Source of the DNA: Candidatus Coprenecus pullistercoris
GTDB lineage: Bacteria > Bacteroidota > Bacteroidia > Bacteroidales > UBA932
Direction of reading: 5' to 3'
Assembly (NCBI GenBank): GCA_019116965.1
Contig: DXAT01000060.1
Location: 1 to 64,000, forward strand
DNA: 64,000 nt
Both the position numbers and the translations under genes were made by a program. The notes under the pieces are model-generated. The model saw nothing but the letters and a program-made list of their open reading frames with translations. It made no database searches and had not been told where the DNA came from. Shown in pieces: positions 7,287 through 16,004 of the stretch. How positions within the stretch are numbered: the stretch's first letter is position 1; every line of letters begins with the position of its first letter.

Positions 7287-10200
7287 CTAATCTATACATC
7301 CCATATCCAACACCATATCCGGGACGGGTGCGCCGGCCGGCATATCTCCGCGCACAAAATGAAGATTCGACGGCACCGCCGGAGTATTGGCCGCTATCAG
7401 ATACCTGTCCTCATCCTCCACACACGCATACACCTGCACATGGCCGTGCACCAGCGCCGTAAGCCAGGCCGTCTCGCCCTGACCGCACCTGTCGAGCCTC
7501 AGCGTACGGACATTCCCGGGGATATTCTCTATCACATCCCGCCGGAGCAGCGCCGCCCTGAGTTTTCTGTCGCATTCCGATGCGACAGCGCGTCCCTTGT
7601 ATATGTACTTATGACGTACATAATCCATAAAATACGGTACATTCTCCCTCTCGGCGCATATCTCCCCGTACCTGGCCGCGAAAAGCCCGCGCACATACGA
7701 TGTCAGCTTCACGGATGAGGGGAACGAGGCTGCCTCCGAATAGGGTATCCGGCCTCCCACCTCCACATGGATGCTTCCGCGGCGGAGCACCGGGGACTTC
7801 TTCGGGAGCACATGTCCGGCTCCGTGGATATACACCGGCACGATATCCAGTCCGCACTCCTTGGCTATGTGGAAAGCGCCTTTGTGAAAGCGTCCCAACG
7901 AGCAATCAGCGCTTCTGGTCCCCTCAGGGAACACCATCACCGAATATCCGTTCCGCACGGCCTCCCTGATACGGGGCATTATGTTGTCTATGCCCTCGGC
8001 CACGGACAGAAATCCCAAGCGGTGTATTATCCAGCTGTATAACGGATTTCTGTAGACCCTGGCGTTGGTGAGGATTATCATCCTGGATGTAAGCATCATC
8101 ACGCACATCAGATCCAAGTCGGACTGATGGTTGGCTATGATGACCGCCGGACGGTCGAATGTCTCCCCGGCCGGATTGCTCAGCGAGAAGCCTGCTCCGG
8201 GCACCCGCCTTATCACAAACCCGCACACCCTCCTCATAAGGCTGTGATATCTCATCACAGTACGGCTGCTGCGCCCGCTTACTAAAAAATAGAACCATGT
8301 CAGCGGAAGCAATACGAAGAACGAGGAGAAAAGATAGAACAACAGGGCCCAGGCCGAATACAGCAGGCTCCTCAGCGTTATCGGCACATCCATACTGCGG
8401 CCGTGCCTCTGCGTCAGCCAGCGGAACATCAGAGGGGGCAGGTAGAAAGCCATGAGCACCACGACCGCCATGCCCGCCGCCGTGACCCCGGCCAGCGACC
8501 TCAGCGCCGGATGCTCCGCCAGCACGAGCATGCCAACTGCCACGAACATGATTGCCGCCGACAGAAGCACGCTGTCCTTGTACGGCGCGAGAATCTTCTT
8601 TCCGTAGGTATACTCATGCATAAGTCCGTCTGTGACGAAGATGGTATAGTCGTCGCCCTGCCCGAATATGAAGGCAGCGAGTATCACATTGACTATATTG
8701 AACGACATGCCGGTCAGGTCCATTATCCCGAGAATCCACACCCAGCCCGTGGCGAGCGGAACAAATGCTATGACAGCCGTCTCTATCCTGCCGAATGACA
8801 TGCACAGGAATATGAACACCACTATGCTGCACACAGCGCCCACGAAATCGAAACTGCCCGAGAGGACACTGACCAGACGGTTGCCCACATCGTCCGATGA
8901 GAACACCATGGCTCCGGGCACACCGGACTTCTCCACCGCCGCCCTCATGGCATCCACCTCGTCCCCACCGGCCCGCAGCGTATTGACGATCCTGACCAGA
9001 CTGTCGGACTCCAGGACATAAGTGCCGCGGAACTGCGCGAGCAACGGCTCGAAATAATCCTCTTCCACGACCTGTGGCACGGACTCGAGCAGATCTGAAA
9101 ACGGCTTTATCGTAACCGCGGGAAGCCCTTGAGCCGCAGCAGCATTCCTGAGTCTTTCGGCCAGATCGGGATGACGGCCGGACAGTTCACTCCATATCCG
9201 CAGGGTCTCTCTCTGCCTCCGCTGCGATGGTATGAGACCGTACAGTCCCCTGACAGAGACTGCCGTATCGGTGTCCGACAGTACCCCGACCATGCGTTCA
9301 TTGGCCTCCAAGGCCTCATCCAGACTGCGTCCCTGCGCCACGGCAAAAACACTCAGCAGACTGTCATCCGGAGCCACGGCCGACGCCAAAAGCTCCATGT
9401 CTTCCTTCTGGGAAGGAGTCATATAATTGATATTCATCAAGTCCGAATCGAACGGGACATGTCTTCCTCTTATTGCGAAAAACACAGTCAGCAGCACCAC
9501 CGCCGCGAAGACAGCCCGGCGTACCGCCGCAGGCAGACGCAGATTGCCCCGGATGAAGAGAGGCCGCGCGGTCTTCCGGGAAGATTCGGCGGAAGTAAGG
9601 ACAGGCATGAATATAAGCACGAACAATATCGTACCGACAAGCGTCAGTGCCCCGAACAGTCCGAGATCGCGCATTGCCTCTGCCTTCAGGAACAGCAGGC
9701 ACAGAAACGCGCTTACGGTAGTGATATTGCCGGTAAGCAGAGGCGCCGTGATGTCGCGCAGTACATCACGGCCTGTCGGAACATATTTCAGATAGTCGAG
9801 ATAGTGCAGCGGATAATTGACGGCAATGCCCACCACCACAGTTCCTATGCCTATGACCACCAGCGACACGGAGCCCTTGACGAGCGCCATGATTCCGACA
9901 GCGAAACAGAGTCCGAAAGCCACCGGAATAAATGTCCACAACACATATCCGGGCTTACGGAACGATACGGCCAGCAGCAGGAGTATCACAGCCATGGCTA
10001 TCGATGCGGACAGCCAGGTATCCTTCCGGATCCTATCGGCGTTGGCCACGGCTATCAGCGGAGCGCCTGCCGCAGAGACCCGTACCGCCGGACACTTCTC
10101 CGCCGTACTGTCCATAGCCCCGTCTATCAGGGCTGCCAAGGCCTTGTTGTGCCCTGTCTCACTGCCCCCGAACGGAGAATCCACGAAGACCAGCACACTG

Positions 10201-10820
10201 CCGTCGGAAGCCGTAACAAATCCGTCCACCACCTCGAATCCCCCATCAGGAGCCATGGCCCTTAGGCGCATGAGAGCCGGAGAGAACATACGCAACGGGT
10301 CATGACGGACAAATCCGGCTGCAGTCCCGCTTCCGGGAAGCATCATCATCAGGCGCAGATTCTCCATGCAGGCGTCTATATACGCACTGTCCTCGAGCAG
10401 GCTGTCCAGACCGACAAGCTCGTCCGGAGCCGTCATATACAGCAGGCTTGACGCCGCGAAATCAATTATCGCACCGGCGGAGGCATCCTGACGCACCTGC
10501 ACACCGGCTACAAGCGAGGCCGTATCCATCCGGCTCAGTTCCCTGCCGAACACTTCGGCAGCCCTGTACAGGCTGTCAGCAGGCACATCTGCCTCTGCCC
10601 TGAAAACCACGGCGATCCTTCCCTGATCCGACAGTTCTTTATAGACAGAGGAATACCTGTCACTCTGAGGATCAGACGGCAGGAAATCCGAGATATCCTC
10701 CTCATAACGCATACCTGCGGCAGAGAGGCAGAGCAGCCCGACTGTCACGGCAAGAATAAGCCATGCCAGAGTCCTGTGTCCGCTCAGACGGTCGTAGATA
10801 TATAAAAACAGCCTGTTCAT
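7287..10820 (-). CDS. MMPL/RND-type exporter fused to a PlsC acyltransferase and a C-terminal methyltransferase-like tail
   Basis: The ATG at 10820 overlaps the glycosyltransferase stop (ATGA) and gives 1177 residues. A membrane span lies at about 18-37, then a periplasmic loop and two clusters of helices in the duplicated RND plan; GQGDDYTIFVTDG is the conserved intramembrane acidic motif. From about residue 840 a new segment contains NHQSDLDL (about 897) and FPEGTRS (about 964), a complete acyltransferase catalytic pair. The last roughly 90 residues (VRTLRLDRCGQGE, then YACVEDEDRY) resemble a degenerate SAM-binding fold. Likely role: moves the polyene lipid across the inner membrane and acylates it. 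Separate exporter and acyltransferase genes are the usual arrangement. Confidence 0.88.
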   Translation of the reverse strand: MNRLFLYIYDRLSGHRTLAWLILAVTVGLLCLSAAGMRYEEDISDFLPSDPQSDRYSSVYKELSDQGRIAVVFRAEADVPADSLYRAAEVFGRELSRMDTASLVAGVQVRQDASAGAIIDFAASSLLYMTAPDELVGLDSLLEDSAYIDACMENLRLMMMLPGSGTAAGFVRHDPLRMFSPALMRLRAMAPDGGFEVVDGFVTASDGSVLVFVDSPFGGSETGHNKALAALIDGAMDSTAEKCPAVRVSAAGAPLIAVANADRIRKDTWLSASIAMAVILLLLAVSFRKPGYVLWTFIPVAFGLCFAVGIMALVKGSVSLVVIGIGTVVVGIAVNYPLHYLDYLKYVPTGRDVLRDITAPLLTGNITTVSAFLCLLFLKAEAMRDLGLFGALTLVGTILFVLIFMPVLTSAESSRKTARPLFIRGNLRLPAAVRRAVFAAVVLLTVFFAIRGRHVPFDSDLMNINYMTPSQKEDMELLASAVAPDDSLLSVFAVAQGRSLDEALEANERMVGVLSDTDTAVSVRGLYGLIPSQRRQRETLRIWSELSGRHPDLAERLRNAAAAQGLPAVTIKPFSDLLESVPQVVEEDYFEPLLAQFRGTYVLESDSLVRIVNTLRAGGDEVDAMRAAVEKSGVPGAMVFSSDDVGNRLVSVLSGSFDFVGAVCSIVVFIFLCMSFGRIETAVIAFVPLATGWVWILGIMDLTGMSFNIVNVILAAFIFGQGDDYTIFVTDGLMHEYTYGKKILAPYKDSVLLSAAIMFVAVGMLVLAEHPALRSLAGVTAAGMAVVVLMAFYLPPLMFRWLTQRHGRSMDVPITLRSLLYSAWALLFYLFSSFFVLLPLTWFYFLVSGRSSRTVMRYHSLMRRVCGFVIRRVPGAGFSLSNPAGETFDRPAVIIANHQSDLDLMCVMMLTSRMIILTNARVYRNPLYSWIIHRLGFLSVAEGIDNIMPRIREAVRNGYSVMVFPEGTRSADCSLGRFHKGAFHIAKECGLDIVPVYIHGAGHVLPKKSPVLRRGSIHVEVGGRIPYSEAASFPSSVKLTSYVRGLFAARYGEICAERENVPYFMDYVRHKYIYKGRAVASECDRKLRAALLRRDVIENIPGNVRTLRLDRCGQGETAWLTALVHGHVQVYACVEDEDRYLIAANTPAVPSNLHFVRGDMPAGAPVPDMVLDMGCID

Positions 10821-11554
10821 CTCCCGCAGATCCATCTGATCAGCATCATAGGATAGCCATAAAGCACCGCGCCCCCGCACAGCAGGGTATTGAGCACGCT
10901 TATCCGTAAAAAATCATAAAAAGGTCTGAAATGGGATATCCTTTCCCCTGCGGGAGGATACCAGACCCTTACCGGCACAGGACGGACCTTTATTCCGGCC
11001 CATGCGGAAAAGACCAGCAGTTCCAGTTCCGACTCGTATCTTGATGTCAGCATTCTTATTCCGCGCATCCGCCACAGGGGGTACAGCCTGAAACCGCACT
11101 GAGTATCCCCCACACACGCTCCCGTCTGCACAGCGTACCAGAAATTGGAAAAACCGTTGGCGAACCTCCTTCCTCCAGGCACGGTTCCGGCTTCGAGGGT
11201 ACGCTGTCCGGTTATCAGGTCTTCCGGCCACTTTCCCGACGCCTCCAACAGCAGCGGGATGTCCTCCGGATAATGCTGTCCGTCGGAGTCTATGGTCAGG
11301 GCATAGCTGAACCCATGCTCCGCGGCAAACAGCAGCCCCCTGCGCAGGGCATAGCCCTTTCCCCTGTTCCGTCCGTACTGTATCACATGCAGCCCGTCCT
11401 CAGTCATCGAGGACAGTATCTCGGCCGAAGCGTCGGTACTGCCGTCATTGACGACCACGACATCCCTTACATACCTCATCGTCCTGCGTACGATATCCTC
11501 CAATGTCCCGCAGTTGTTGTATGTCGGAATCACTGCACAGATACGGTTAGACAT
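10817..11554 (-). CDS. Family 2 glycosyltransferase
   Basis: The ATG at 11554 (MSNRICAVIPTYNN) gives 246 residues; upstream ATGs in frame lie further inside the dehydratase gene. GT-A features are clear: IPTYNN at the start, VVNDGSTD, and the metal-binding DSDGQHYPEDI block. There is one possible membrane-associating stretch near the C-terminus. Such enzymes transfer a sugar from a nucleotide-sugar to a lipid or polyprenyl phosphate. Aryl-polyene clusters commonly carry a GT2 gene, thought to help attach the polyene to a lipid glycan; the acceptor is unknown. Overlaps both neighbours, so translation is coupled. Confidence 0.9.
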   Translation of the reverse strand: MSNRICAVIPTYNNCGTLEDIVRRTMRYVRDVVVVNDGSTDASAEILSSMTEDGLHVIQYGRNRGKGYALRRGLLFAAEHGFSYALTIDSDGQHYPEDIPLLLEASGKWPEDLITGQRTLEAGTVPGGRRFANGFSNFWYAVQTGACVGDTQCGFRLYPLWRMRGIRMLTSRYESELELLVFSAWAGIKVRPVPVRVWYPPAGERISHFRPFYDFLRISVLNTLLCGGAVLYGYPMMLIRWICGR

Positions 11555-11897
11555 AGGCATACACCAAAGACATCTTCGCAAACACCTTATCCCCGTCCTG
11601 CACCGTGGCCTTCACCGCCTCGTCCTGTATTCTCAGGCTGACACTGAGCGAGGATGTCTCTTTAGGAGACACCACGGCTATGAACTTCACATTCCTGGCT
11701 GTCCTGAGACAGGCATTCCTGCCGAGAGCACGCTCCACGCAGTCCGAAACCATCTGCAGCAGACACACACCGGGGGTTATGGGCTCCTCAGGGAAATGAG
11801 CCTTGTATATCACGCTGCCGGGATTGAGCTCCACAAGGCACTCAAACTCCCCGTCACTGCCAGAGACCGACTGTATCACATAAAGATCTGTATCCAT
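11547..11897 (-). CDS. FabZ-like 3-hydroxyacyl-ACP dehydratase (single hot-dog domain)
   Basis: 116 residues, one hot-dog fold. The catalytic block reads AHFPEEPITPGVCLLQM, with His34 in the position of the FabZ catalytic His and the PGVCLLQ helix behind it. It would remove water from 3-hydroxyacyl-ACP to make the double bonds of the polyene. It is shorter than housekeeping FabZ (about 145 residues), as cluster dehydratases often are. A second dehydratase-type domain is found in the fusion at 17138-17971. Confidence 0.88.
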   Translation of the reverse strand: MDTDLYVIQSVSGSDGEFECLVELNPGSVIYKAHFPEEPITPGVCLLQMVSDCVERALGRNACLRTARNVKFIAVVSPKETSSLSVSLRIQDEAVKATVQDGDKVFAKMSLVYAYV

Positions 11898-11909
11898 ATC
11901 AGCTGTGTT

Positions 11910-12515
11910 TTATCTTAATTCAAATACATCAGTGCCGAGAGCCTCGTTCAGGCGGACACCGTATATGTCTATCCTGGTTCTGTCCCCGTTCTTCTCCTCC
12001 ATCTCGAGATAGCGCAGCAGGCAGGTGGACCGGTCGAAATACAGAGTCACCCTGCTTATTACCCTGCGCAGGTCCCTGTCCTTAGGAGTCAGCTCAGCTA
12101 CCGTCATGCCGTCCCGTATCGAGCTCCCGCAGTCGAAATCCCCGTCCGGAGCAAGACATCTGCCGCTGACAGTCTCCGCCAGAAGCTCCGATATCCGCCT
12201 GAACATATTGTCGGCAGGAGCCCTGGACACCTGGCCGTCGCCTGAGCGCATCGTCACCTTACCGCCGGATATGACCACCGCGAACTCTATCGGAGATATG
12301 TACTCCCACCTCAACGAGCCCCCGCTGTCGTAGACCATATAGCCCTCCGATTCCATCCCGCTGCCGATAGCCTCGATGTACTTGGTCTGACGGAAGCCGC
12401 ACTGCAGAGTCCTTATCGAGGATGACACCTCCATGATACGGTCCAGGTCCTGTCCGGCTACGGAAAGCGGACAGACACACAGTACCGTAAGAATTATATA
12501 CAGGACGCGCTTCAT
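11910..12515 (-). CDS. LolA-like periplasmic lipoprotein/lipid carrier
   Basis: 201 residues with a signal peptide (MKRVLYIILTVLCVCPLSVAG, cleaved near 20). The mature part follows the LolA pattern: LQCGFRQTKYI near the start, GSLRWEYISP in the middle, and a TLYFDRSTCLLRYLEM strand late. LolA-type proteins carry hydrophobic cargo across the periplasm. LolA-like genes accompany many aryl-polyene clusters, consistent with moving the polyene lipid to the outer membrane. Lies 4 bases downstream of the EamA transporter gene. Confidence 0.85.
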   Translation of the reverse strand: MKRVLYIILTVLCVCPLSVAGQDLDRIMEVSSSIRTLQCGFRQTKYIEAIGSGMESEGYMVYDSGGSLRWEYISPIEFAVVISGGKVTMRSGDGQVSRAPADNMFRRISELLAETVSGRCLAPDGDFDCGSSIRDGMTVAELTPKDRDLRRVISRVTLYFDRSTCLLRYLEMEEKNGDRTRIDIYGVRLNEALGTDVFELR

Positions 12516-12519
12516 ATCA

Positions 12520-12885
12520 TTACTTCATAATCATGACACAGCCGGCTATGATGAACAGTACCCCGAGCCATCTGACCATAGAGACATGCTCGTGAAACAC
12601 AAACATGGCCGCCAACAGGCCGAGAACATAGCATATGCTGGAAAGCGGATGCGCGATACTGAACGGCACATGCTTGAGTATATACATCCACAGCAGGCCT
12701 GCGATGCCGTAAGTCGTGGCACATACTGTCATCCAGCCTATGAAACGCCAGTTGGAAAAAGAGCCGAACCAGTACTCGCGCGACCAGCTGAACTGTCCCG
12801 CCGCCATGGTCGCCAGCTTGAGGGACACATGTCCCATCGTCAGAAACGCGCTCTGCACTACCGCTATCAGAACTATCTTCCACAT
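12520..12885 (-). CDS. Small EamA/DMT-type membrane protein
   Basis: 121 residues with four predicted helices: about 3-20, 44-68, 72-93 and 100-119. The helix after PFSIAHPLSSICYVLG and the ending WLGVLFIIAGCVMI are typical of single-EamA-domain proteins such as the ArnE/ArnF lipid-sugar flippase subunits. Such half-size transporters work as dimers. In this cluster a role in flipping a lipid-linked sugar or polyene lipid across the inner membrane is plausible but unproven. It lies 3 bases downstream of the ketosynthase-like gene. Confidence 0.8.
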   Translation of the reverse strand: MWKIVLIAVVQSAFLTMGHVSLKLATMAAGQFSWSREYWFGSFSNWRFIGWMTVCATTYGIAGLLWMYILKHVPFSIAHPLSSICYVLGLLAAMFVFHEHVSMVRWLGVLFIIAGCVMIMK

Positions 12886-12888
12886 ATT

Positions 12889-13866
12889 CTATATCCTTGT
12901 CAATAATACGAGGGCAACATTGTCCTCGGCTGTGTGATTGAGAAACAGTATCCTGTCCGGAGCTTCCTGGACTCCGGGACACAGCGTCCCGGGTATGCGT
13001 CCCTGCCCTATGCACACCGCAGCAGCATAGACTCCGAGAGCCGATGCCGTATAGCATTCCCCGAAGATATGCTTGTACCGCAGCTGAGGCACTCCGGGCA
13101 GCATCCGGTCCGCTATCGGATCAGGCTCCGTCATCACCGCATCCGGCCGGATGCCGCCGCACACGGCATGAAGAGCCTTTTCCAGCTCCTCCTCCGACGG
13201 CCGGTGCAGTATCCGCACGGCCTCTACCCTGCATATCCCGTTCCCCGTCAGGCAGGGTCCGGAAAGCATCATCGCCACGGCCGCCTCGGAGCACACATAC
13301 GTACCGGGAAGGACAAACCCGCATTTGCGGAGCAACACATAATACGACGGAGTTATCTCATCGAAACCTCCGACGAGCACCGTCTCCGCTTCTTTTCCCC
13401 GTATCTGCAGATACGCGTCATACAGAGCACTCTCAAATGACACGCTCCCGTGCGAGTAAGTGGAGTTGTATCCATGACAGCCGAACCTTATGGCAAGGGC
13501 CGAGGCTATGGTATTGTGGGTGGATTGCATGAAATAAGTAGGCTTGAGCATCTCCTCACCGTCACATACCTCATTGAGAAATGCCTCGGTATTCTCTATG
13601 CAGCCTAAGCCGGTAGCCGCGATTACGGCATCCGGGCATGTGATTCCGGACGCTGCCATAGCCTCAGAAGTCACTGCCACGGCCCTTTTCAGCAGGCGGC
13701 CCATGCGGCGGGCCTGCATACCCGGCACATAAGGCTTGAAATCCGGGTCCACCGAGACTGCAAAATCCTCCGTACCGTATGGCAAAGGAGTGTCCATCCA
13801 GCTTTCCGACAGGGGATTCTGGATAGATATCTGCTTTACGGCCCGTATGATAACATCTCTACTCAT
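12889..13866 (-). CDS. Ketosynthase-like protein without catalytic cysteine (chain-length-factor-like)
   Basis: The ATG at 13866 (MSRDVIIRAVKQ) overlaps the upstream ketosynthase by 8 bases and gives 325 residues. The thiolase fold is recognisable (ATGLGCIENTEAFL, THNTIASALAIRFG), but the nucleophile loop reads NSTYSHGSVSFESAL, with no Cys where active ketosynthases have TACS. Its adjacent position to a complete ketosynthase suggests a KS-CLF heterodimer, as known for ApeO/ApeC in Escherichia coli aryl-polyene synthesis. The C-terminal third is shorter than in a full KS. Confidence 0.8.
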   Translation of the reverse strand: MSRDVIIRAVKQISIQNPLSESWMDTPLPYGTEDFAVSVDPDFKPYVPGMQARRMGRLLKRAVAVTSEAMAASGITCPDAVIAATGLGCIENTEAFLNEVCDGEEMLKPTYFMQSTHNTIASALAIRFGCHGYNSTYSHGSVSFESALYDAYLQIRGKEAETVLVGGFDEITPSYYVLLRKCGFVLPGTYVCSEAAVAMMLSGPCLTGNGICRVEAVRILHRPSEEELEKALHAVCGGIRPDAVMTEPDPIADRMLPGVPQLRYKHIFGECYTASALGVYAAAVCIGQGRIPGTLCPGVQEAPDRILFLNHTAEDNVALVLLTRI

Positions 13867-15064
13867 CTTCTGCATATTTTGACAGCAACAGCGCGGAGTC
13901 ATTGCCTCCGAATCCGAAAGAGTTGCACAGGACATGGGACAACGGCCTGTACAGAGTCGAGGTTACCGGCACTATCCCGTCCTCCATAGGCGCAGACCAA
14001 CGCAGATTGGCCGGCACGAAACCATGCCGTAGGGCCAGTATGCTTATCACCGCCTCAACTCCGGCCGAGGCACTGGTGGTGTGCCCGGTAAACGCCTTTG
14101 TGGAGGACACATACGGAAGCCGGTCCCCGAACAGACGCCTGATGGCCGCCGCCTCGGTGGCATCGTTGTTCTCCGTCGCCGTACCGTGAGCGTTGACATA
14201 GTCCACGGCATCCGGACTGAGACCGGCCTTCCCCAACGCCCTGCTCATGGCCAGATACGGGCCCTCGCCTGAAGGCGATGTGGCCGTCTGATGATATGCG
14301 TCACAGCTGTTGCCGTAGCCGGAAAGCACGGCTAAAGGACGCGCCCCGCGTCTCAATGCACTGGAACGGGACTCGAGCACCACATATCCAGCTCCCTCCC
14401 CCAAATTGAGACCGGCCCTGCAGGCGTCGAACGGACGGCAGGGCATGCGGTCGAGAATCATCAGTGACCTGAATCCGTTGAAATGGAACTTGCTCAGGCA
14501 CTCGCTTCCTCCGGCCACCACGATATCGGTTTCTCCTGACTCTATCATCCTGGCGCCCATGATTATGGCATTCGCCGCCGAAGAGCAGGCCGTCGACACC
14601 GTAGTCACCGTTCCGAACCGTCCGGCATAGGCGGCTGTCAGCTCAGTGCAGCTGCGGCAGTCGTGAAAGGCTATATAGCCGTCACGGCTGTCATCGGCAA
14701 GATAGTTGCGGTAATACTGCTCGCTGCGGTCCATGCCGCCCACCGTTGTCCCGGATATAAAGGCACATCCGCCAAGCATCCCGGCCTCGAGCGAGGCATC
14801 CCTCAGGGCTTCCCTCAGAGCCAGCATCCCGAGCAGGGCCGTCCGCGGCAGTACGGGCTCCCTGAGCTCAAGTCCGAGTGCCCCGTAAAGCTCTTCGTCC
14901 GACATACCGACCTCTCCCACCGGCATATCACGGTGAACTGTCCTGAGATACCTCACCGGTCCTATACCGCTGGCCTCAGAGCGCAGTGAATGCAACACCT
15001 GCCCACAGTCCGTGCCTATGGCACAGACCACGCCCATTCCGGTTATATAGACGGCTCCGTCCAT
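13859..15064 (-). CDS. 3-oxoacyl-ACP synthase, FabF type (complete active site)
   Basis: 401 residues. The Cys-His-His triad is intact: VSTACSSAAN (Cys160), VNAHGTATEN (His293) and KAFTGHTTSASAG (His328). It opens with VYITGMGVVCAIG as in FabF. It condenses malonyl-ACP with a growing acyl chain. One of three complete ketosynthases in the cluster and paired with the cysteine-less homologue just downstream. Lies 12 bases downstream of the ACP at 15077-15337. Confidence 0.93.
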   Translation of the reverse strand: MDGAVYITGMGVVCAIGTDCGQVLHSLRSEASGIGPVRYLRTVHRDMPVGEVGMSDEELYGALGLELREPVLPRTALLGMLALREALRDASLEAGMLGGCAFISGTTVGGMDRSEQYYRNYLADDSRDGYIAFHDCRSCTELTAAYAGRFGTVTTVSTACSSAANAIIMGARMIESGETDIVVAGGSECLSKFHFNGFRSLMILDRMPCRPFDACRAGLNLGEGAGYVVLESRSSALRRGARPLAVLSGYGNSCDAYHQTATSPSGEGPYLAMSRALGKAGLSPDAVDYVNAHGTATENNDATEAAAIRRLFGDRLPYVSSTKAFTGHTTSASAGVEAVISILALRHGFVPANLRWSAPMEDGIVPVTSTLYRPLSHVLCNSFGFGGNDSALLLSKYAEDE

Positions 15065-15076
15065 TCCAGTTCCGGA

Positions 15077-15337
15077 TTATTTTGTCCTGTTGTCGGTTAT
15101 AAACCGGGCCATACTGTCCACCGAGGCGAATATCTCCCTTCCCTTGGCGGGATTGTCCAGCTTGATTCCATACTTCTTCTCCATAAGGACTATCAGCTCC
15201 AAGGCATCGATGGAGTCGAGGCCGAGGCCCTCGTCCCCGAACAGAGGCGCGTCCGACACTATATCCTCGGGGTTCACATCCTCGAGATTGAGTGCCGAGA
15301 CGATCTCCCTTTTAAGTTCCTGTACCAATTCTTCCAT
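15077..15337 (-). CDS. Acyl carrier protein (first of two)
   Basis: 86 residues, acidic, with the phosphopantetheine site LGLDSIDALEL (Ser42) at the start of helix 2. It carries the growing polyene as a thioester. DSID instead of DSLD, plus a longer loop before the site (SDAPLFGDEG), marks it as a cluster-specific ACP rather than the housekeeping one. Lies between a ketosynthase-like gene upstream and a complete ketosynthase downstream. Confidence 0.92.
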   Translation of the reverse strand: MEELVQELKREIVSALNLEDVNPEDIVSDAPLFGDEGLGLDSIDALELIVLMEKKYGIKLDNPAKGREIFASVDSMARFITDNRTK

Positions 15338-15356
15338 ATCAAATATATTATTTTGC

Positions 15357-15998
15357 TTATTGTATTATTCCTATTGTCTTCGCCGCTTCCGATATCCACC
15401 CGGCCAAGACCTCGGTGCCTGTCTCTCCCCTGCGGACAGTGAGCATCAGGGCCCCGAAGTCATCATCGGCACGGCAGTCTATCCAGCCTCCCGTCACCGC
15501 CGAGGTCACCGGATCGTCAAAGGCTTCCGTCATGCAGGCAGCCAATGCCCGCGGGTCCGGACAGTCCGAAAGGAAGCACGATGTCTCTCCGCACCATCCG
15601 TTACTTATGGCTATCTCCCCGTTGACTATATTGGGGAGAGTGTATACAAACACCGCCGGTGACGGATAGAACTCCGAGCGGTCCTGTATAGTGGACTGGA
15701 ACTTCCGGTCAGTGAGCAGTGAGCCGCTGCATCCGCAGATCACCAGCGCCATATCCTCCCTCAGGGTCTCAGGCCTGCCCTTGTCCCCGTAGACCGGAGT
15801 CTCTCCCGCTGCCTCAACAAGCAGCCTCGAGGCTATGAAGCCCAGTTTTGAGAGAAGGTCCATCTTGAAAAACTTCGGATACTCAGGCCGGATCATCTCC
15901 CTGTACAGGGCTGTCAGCATCCGCTCCCCGCGTTCTTCCACGGAGAGACGCCGTCCGTCCACCATTGTCATGTCCGATGTTATGCCCACCCAGTTCAT
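15357..15998 (-). CDS. Short ketosynthase-like (thiolase-fold N-terminal half) protein
   Basis: 213 residues, about half a ketosynthase. Stretches such as ALVICGCSGSLLTDRKFQST and VYTLPNIVNGEIAISN resemble the N-terminal thiolase-fold part, and GETSCFLSD aligns near the position after the nucleophile. No TACS motif and no HGT or GH histidines are present, so it cannot be a normal condensing enzyme. The frame is clean, with a proper start and stop, so it looks like a retained gene rather than debris. Possibly a structural partner of the flanking ketosynthases. Recognition of the family is moderate. Confidence 0.65.
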   Translation of the reverse strand: MNWVGITSDMTMVDGRRLSVEERGERMLTALYREMIRPEYPKFFKMDLLSKLGFIASRLLVEAAGETPVYGDKGRPETLREDMALVICGCSGSLLTDRKFQSTIQDRSEFYPSPAVFVYTLPNIVNGEIAISNGWCGETSCFLSDCPDPRALAACMTEAFDDPVTSAVTGGWIDCRADDDFGALMLTVRRGETGTEVLAGWISEAAKTIGIIQ

Positions 15999-16004
15999 AT
16001 CGTT

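Noticed and set aside
9129-10265. Open frame on the plus strand inside the MMPL fusion gene (378 codons)
   Set aside because: Its His/Arg/Gln-rich composition is typical of an antisense shadow of a GC-rich gene.
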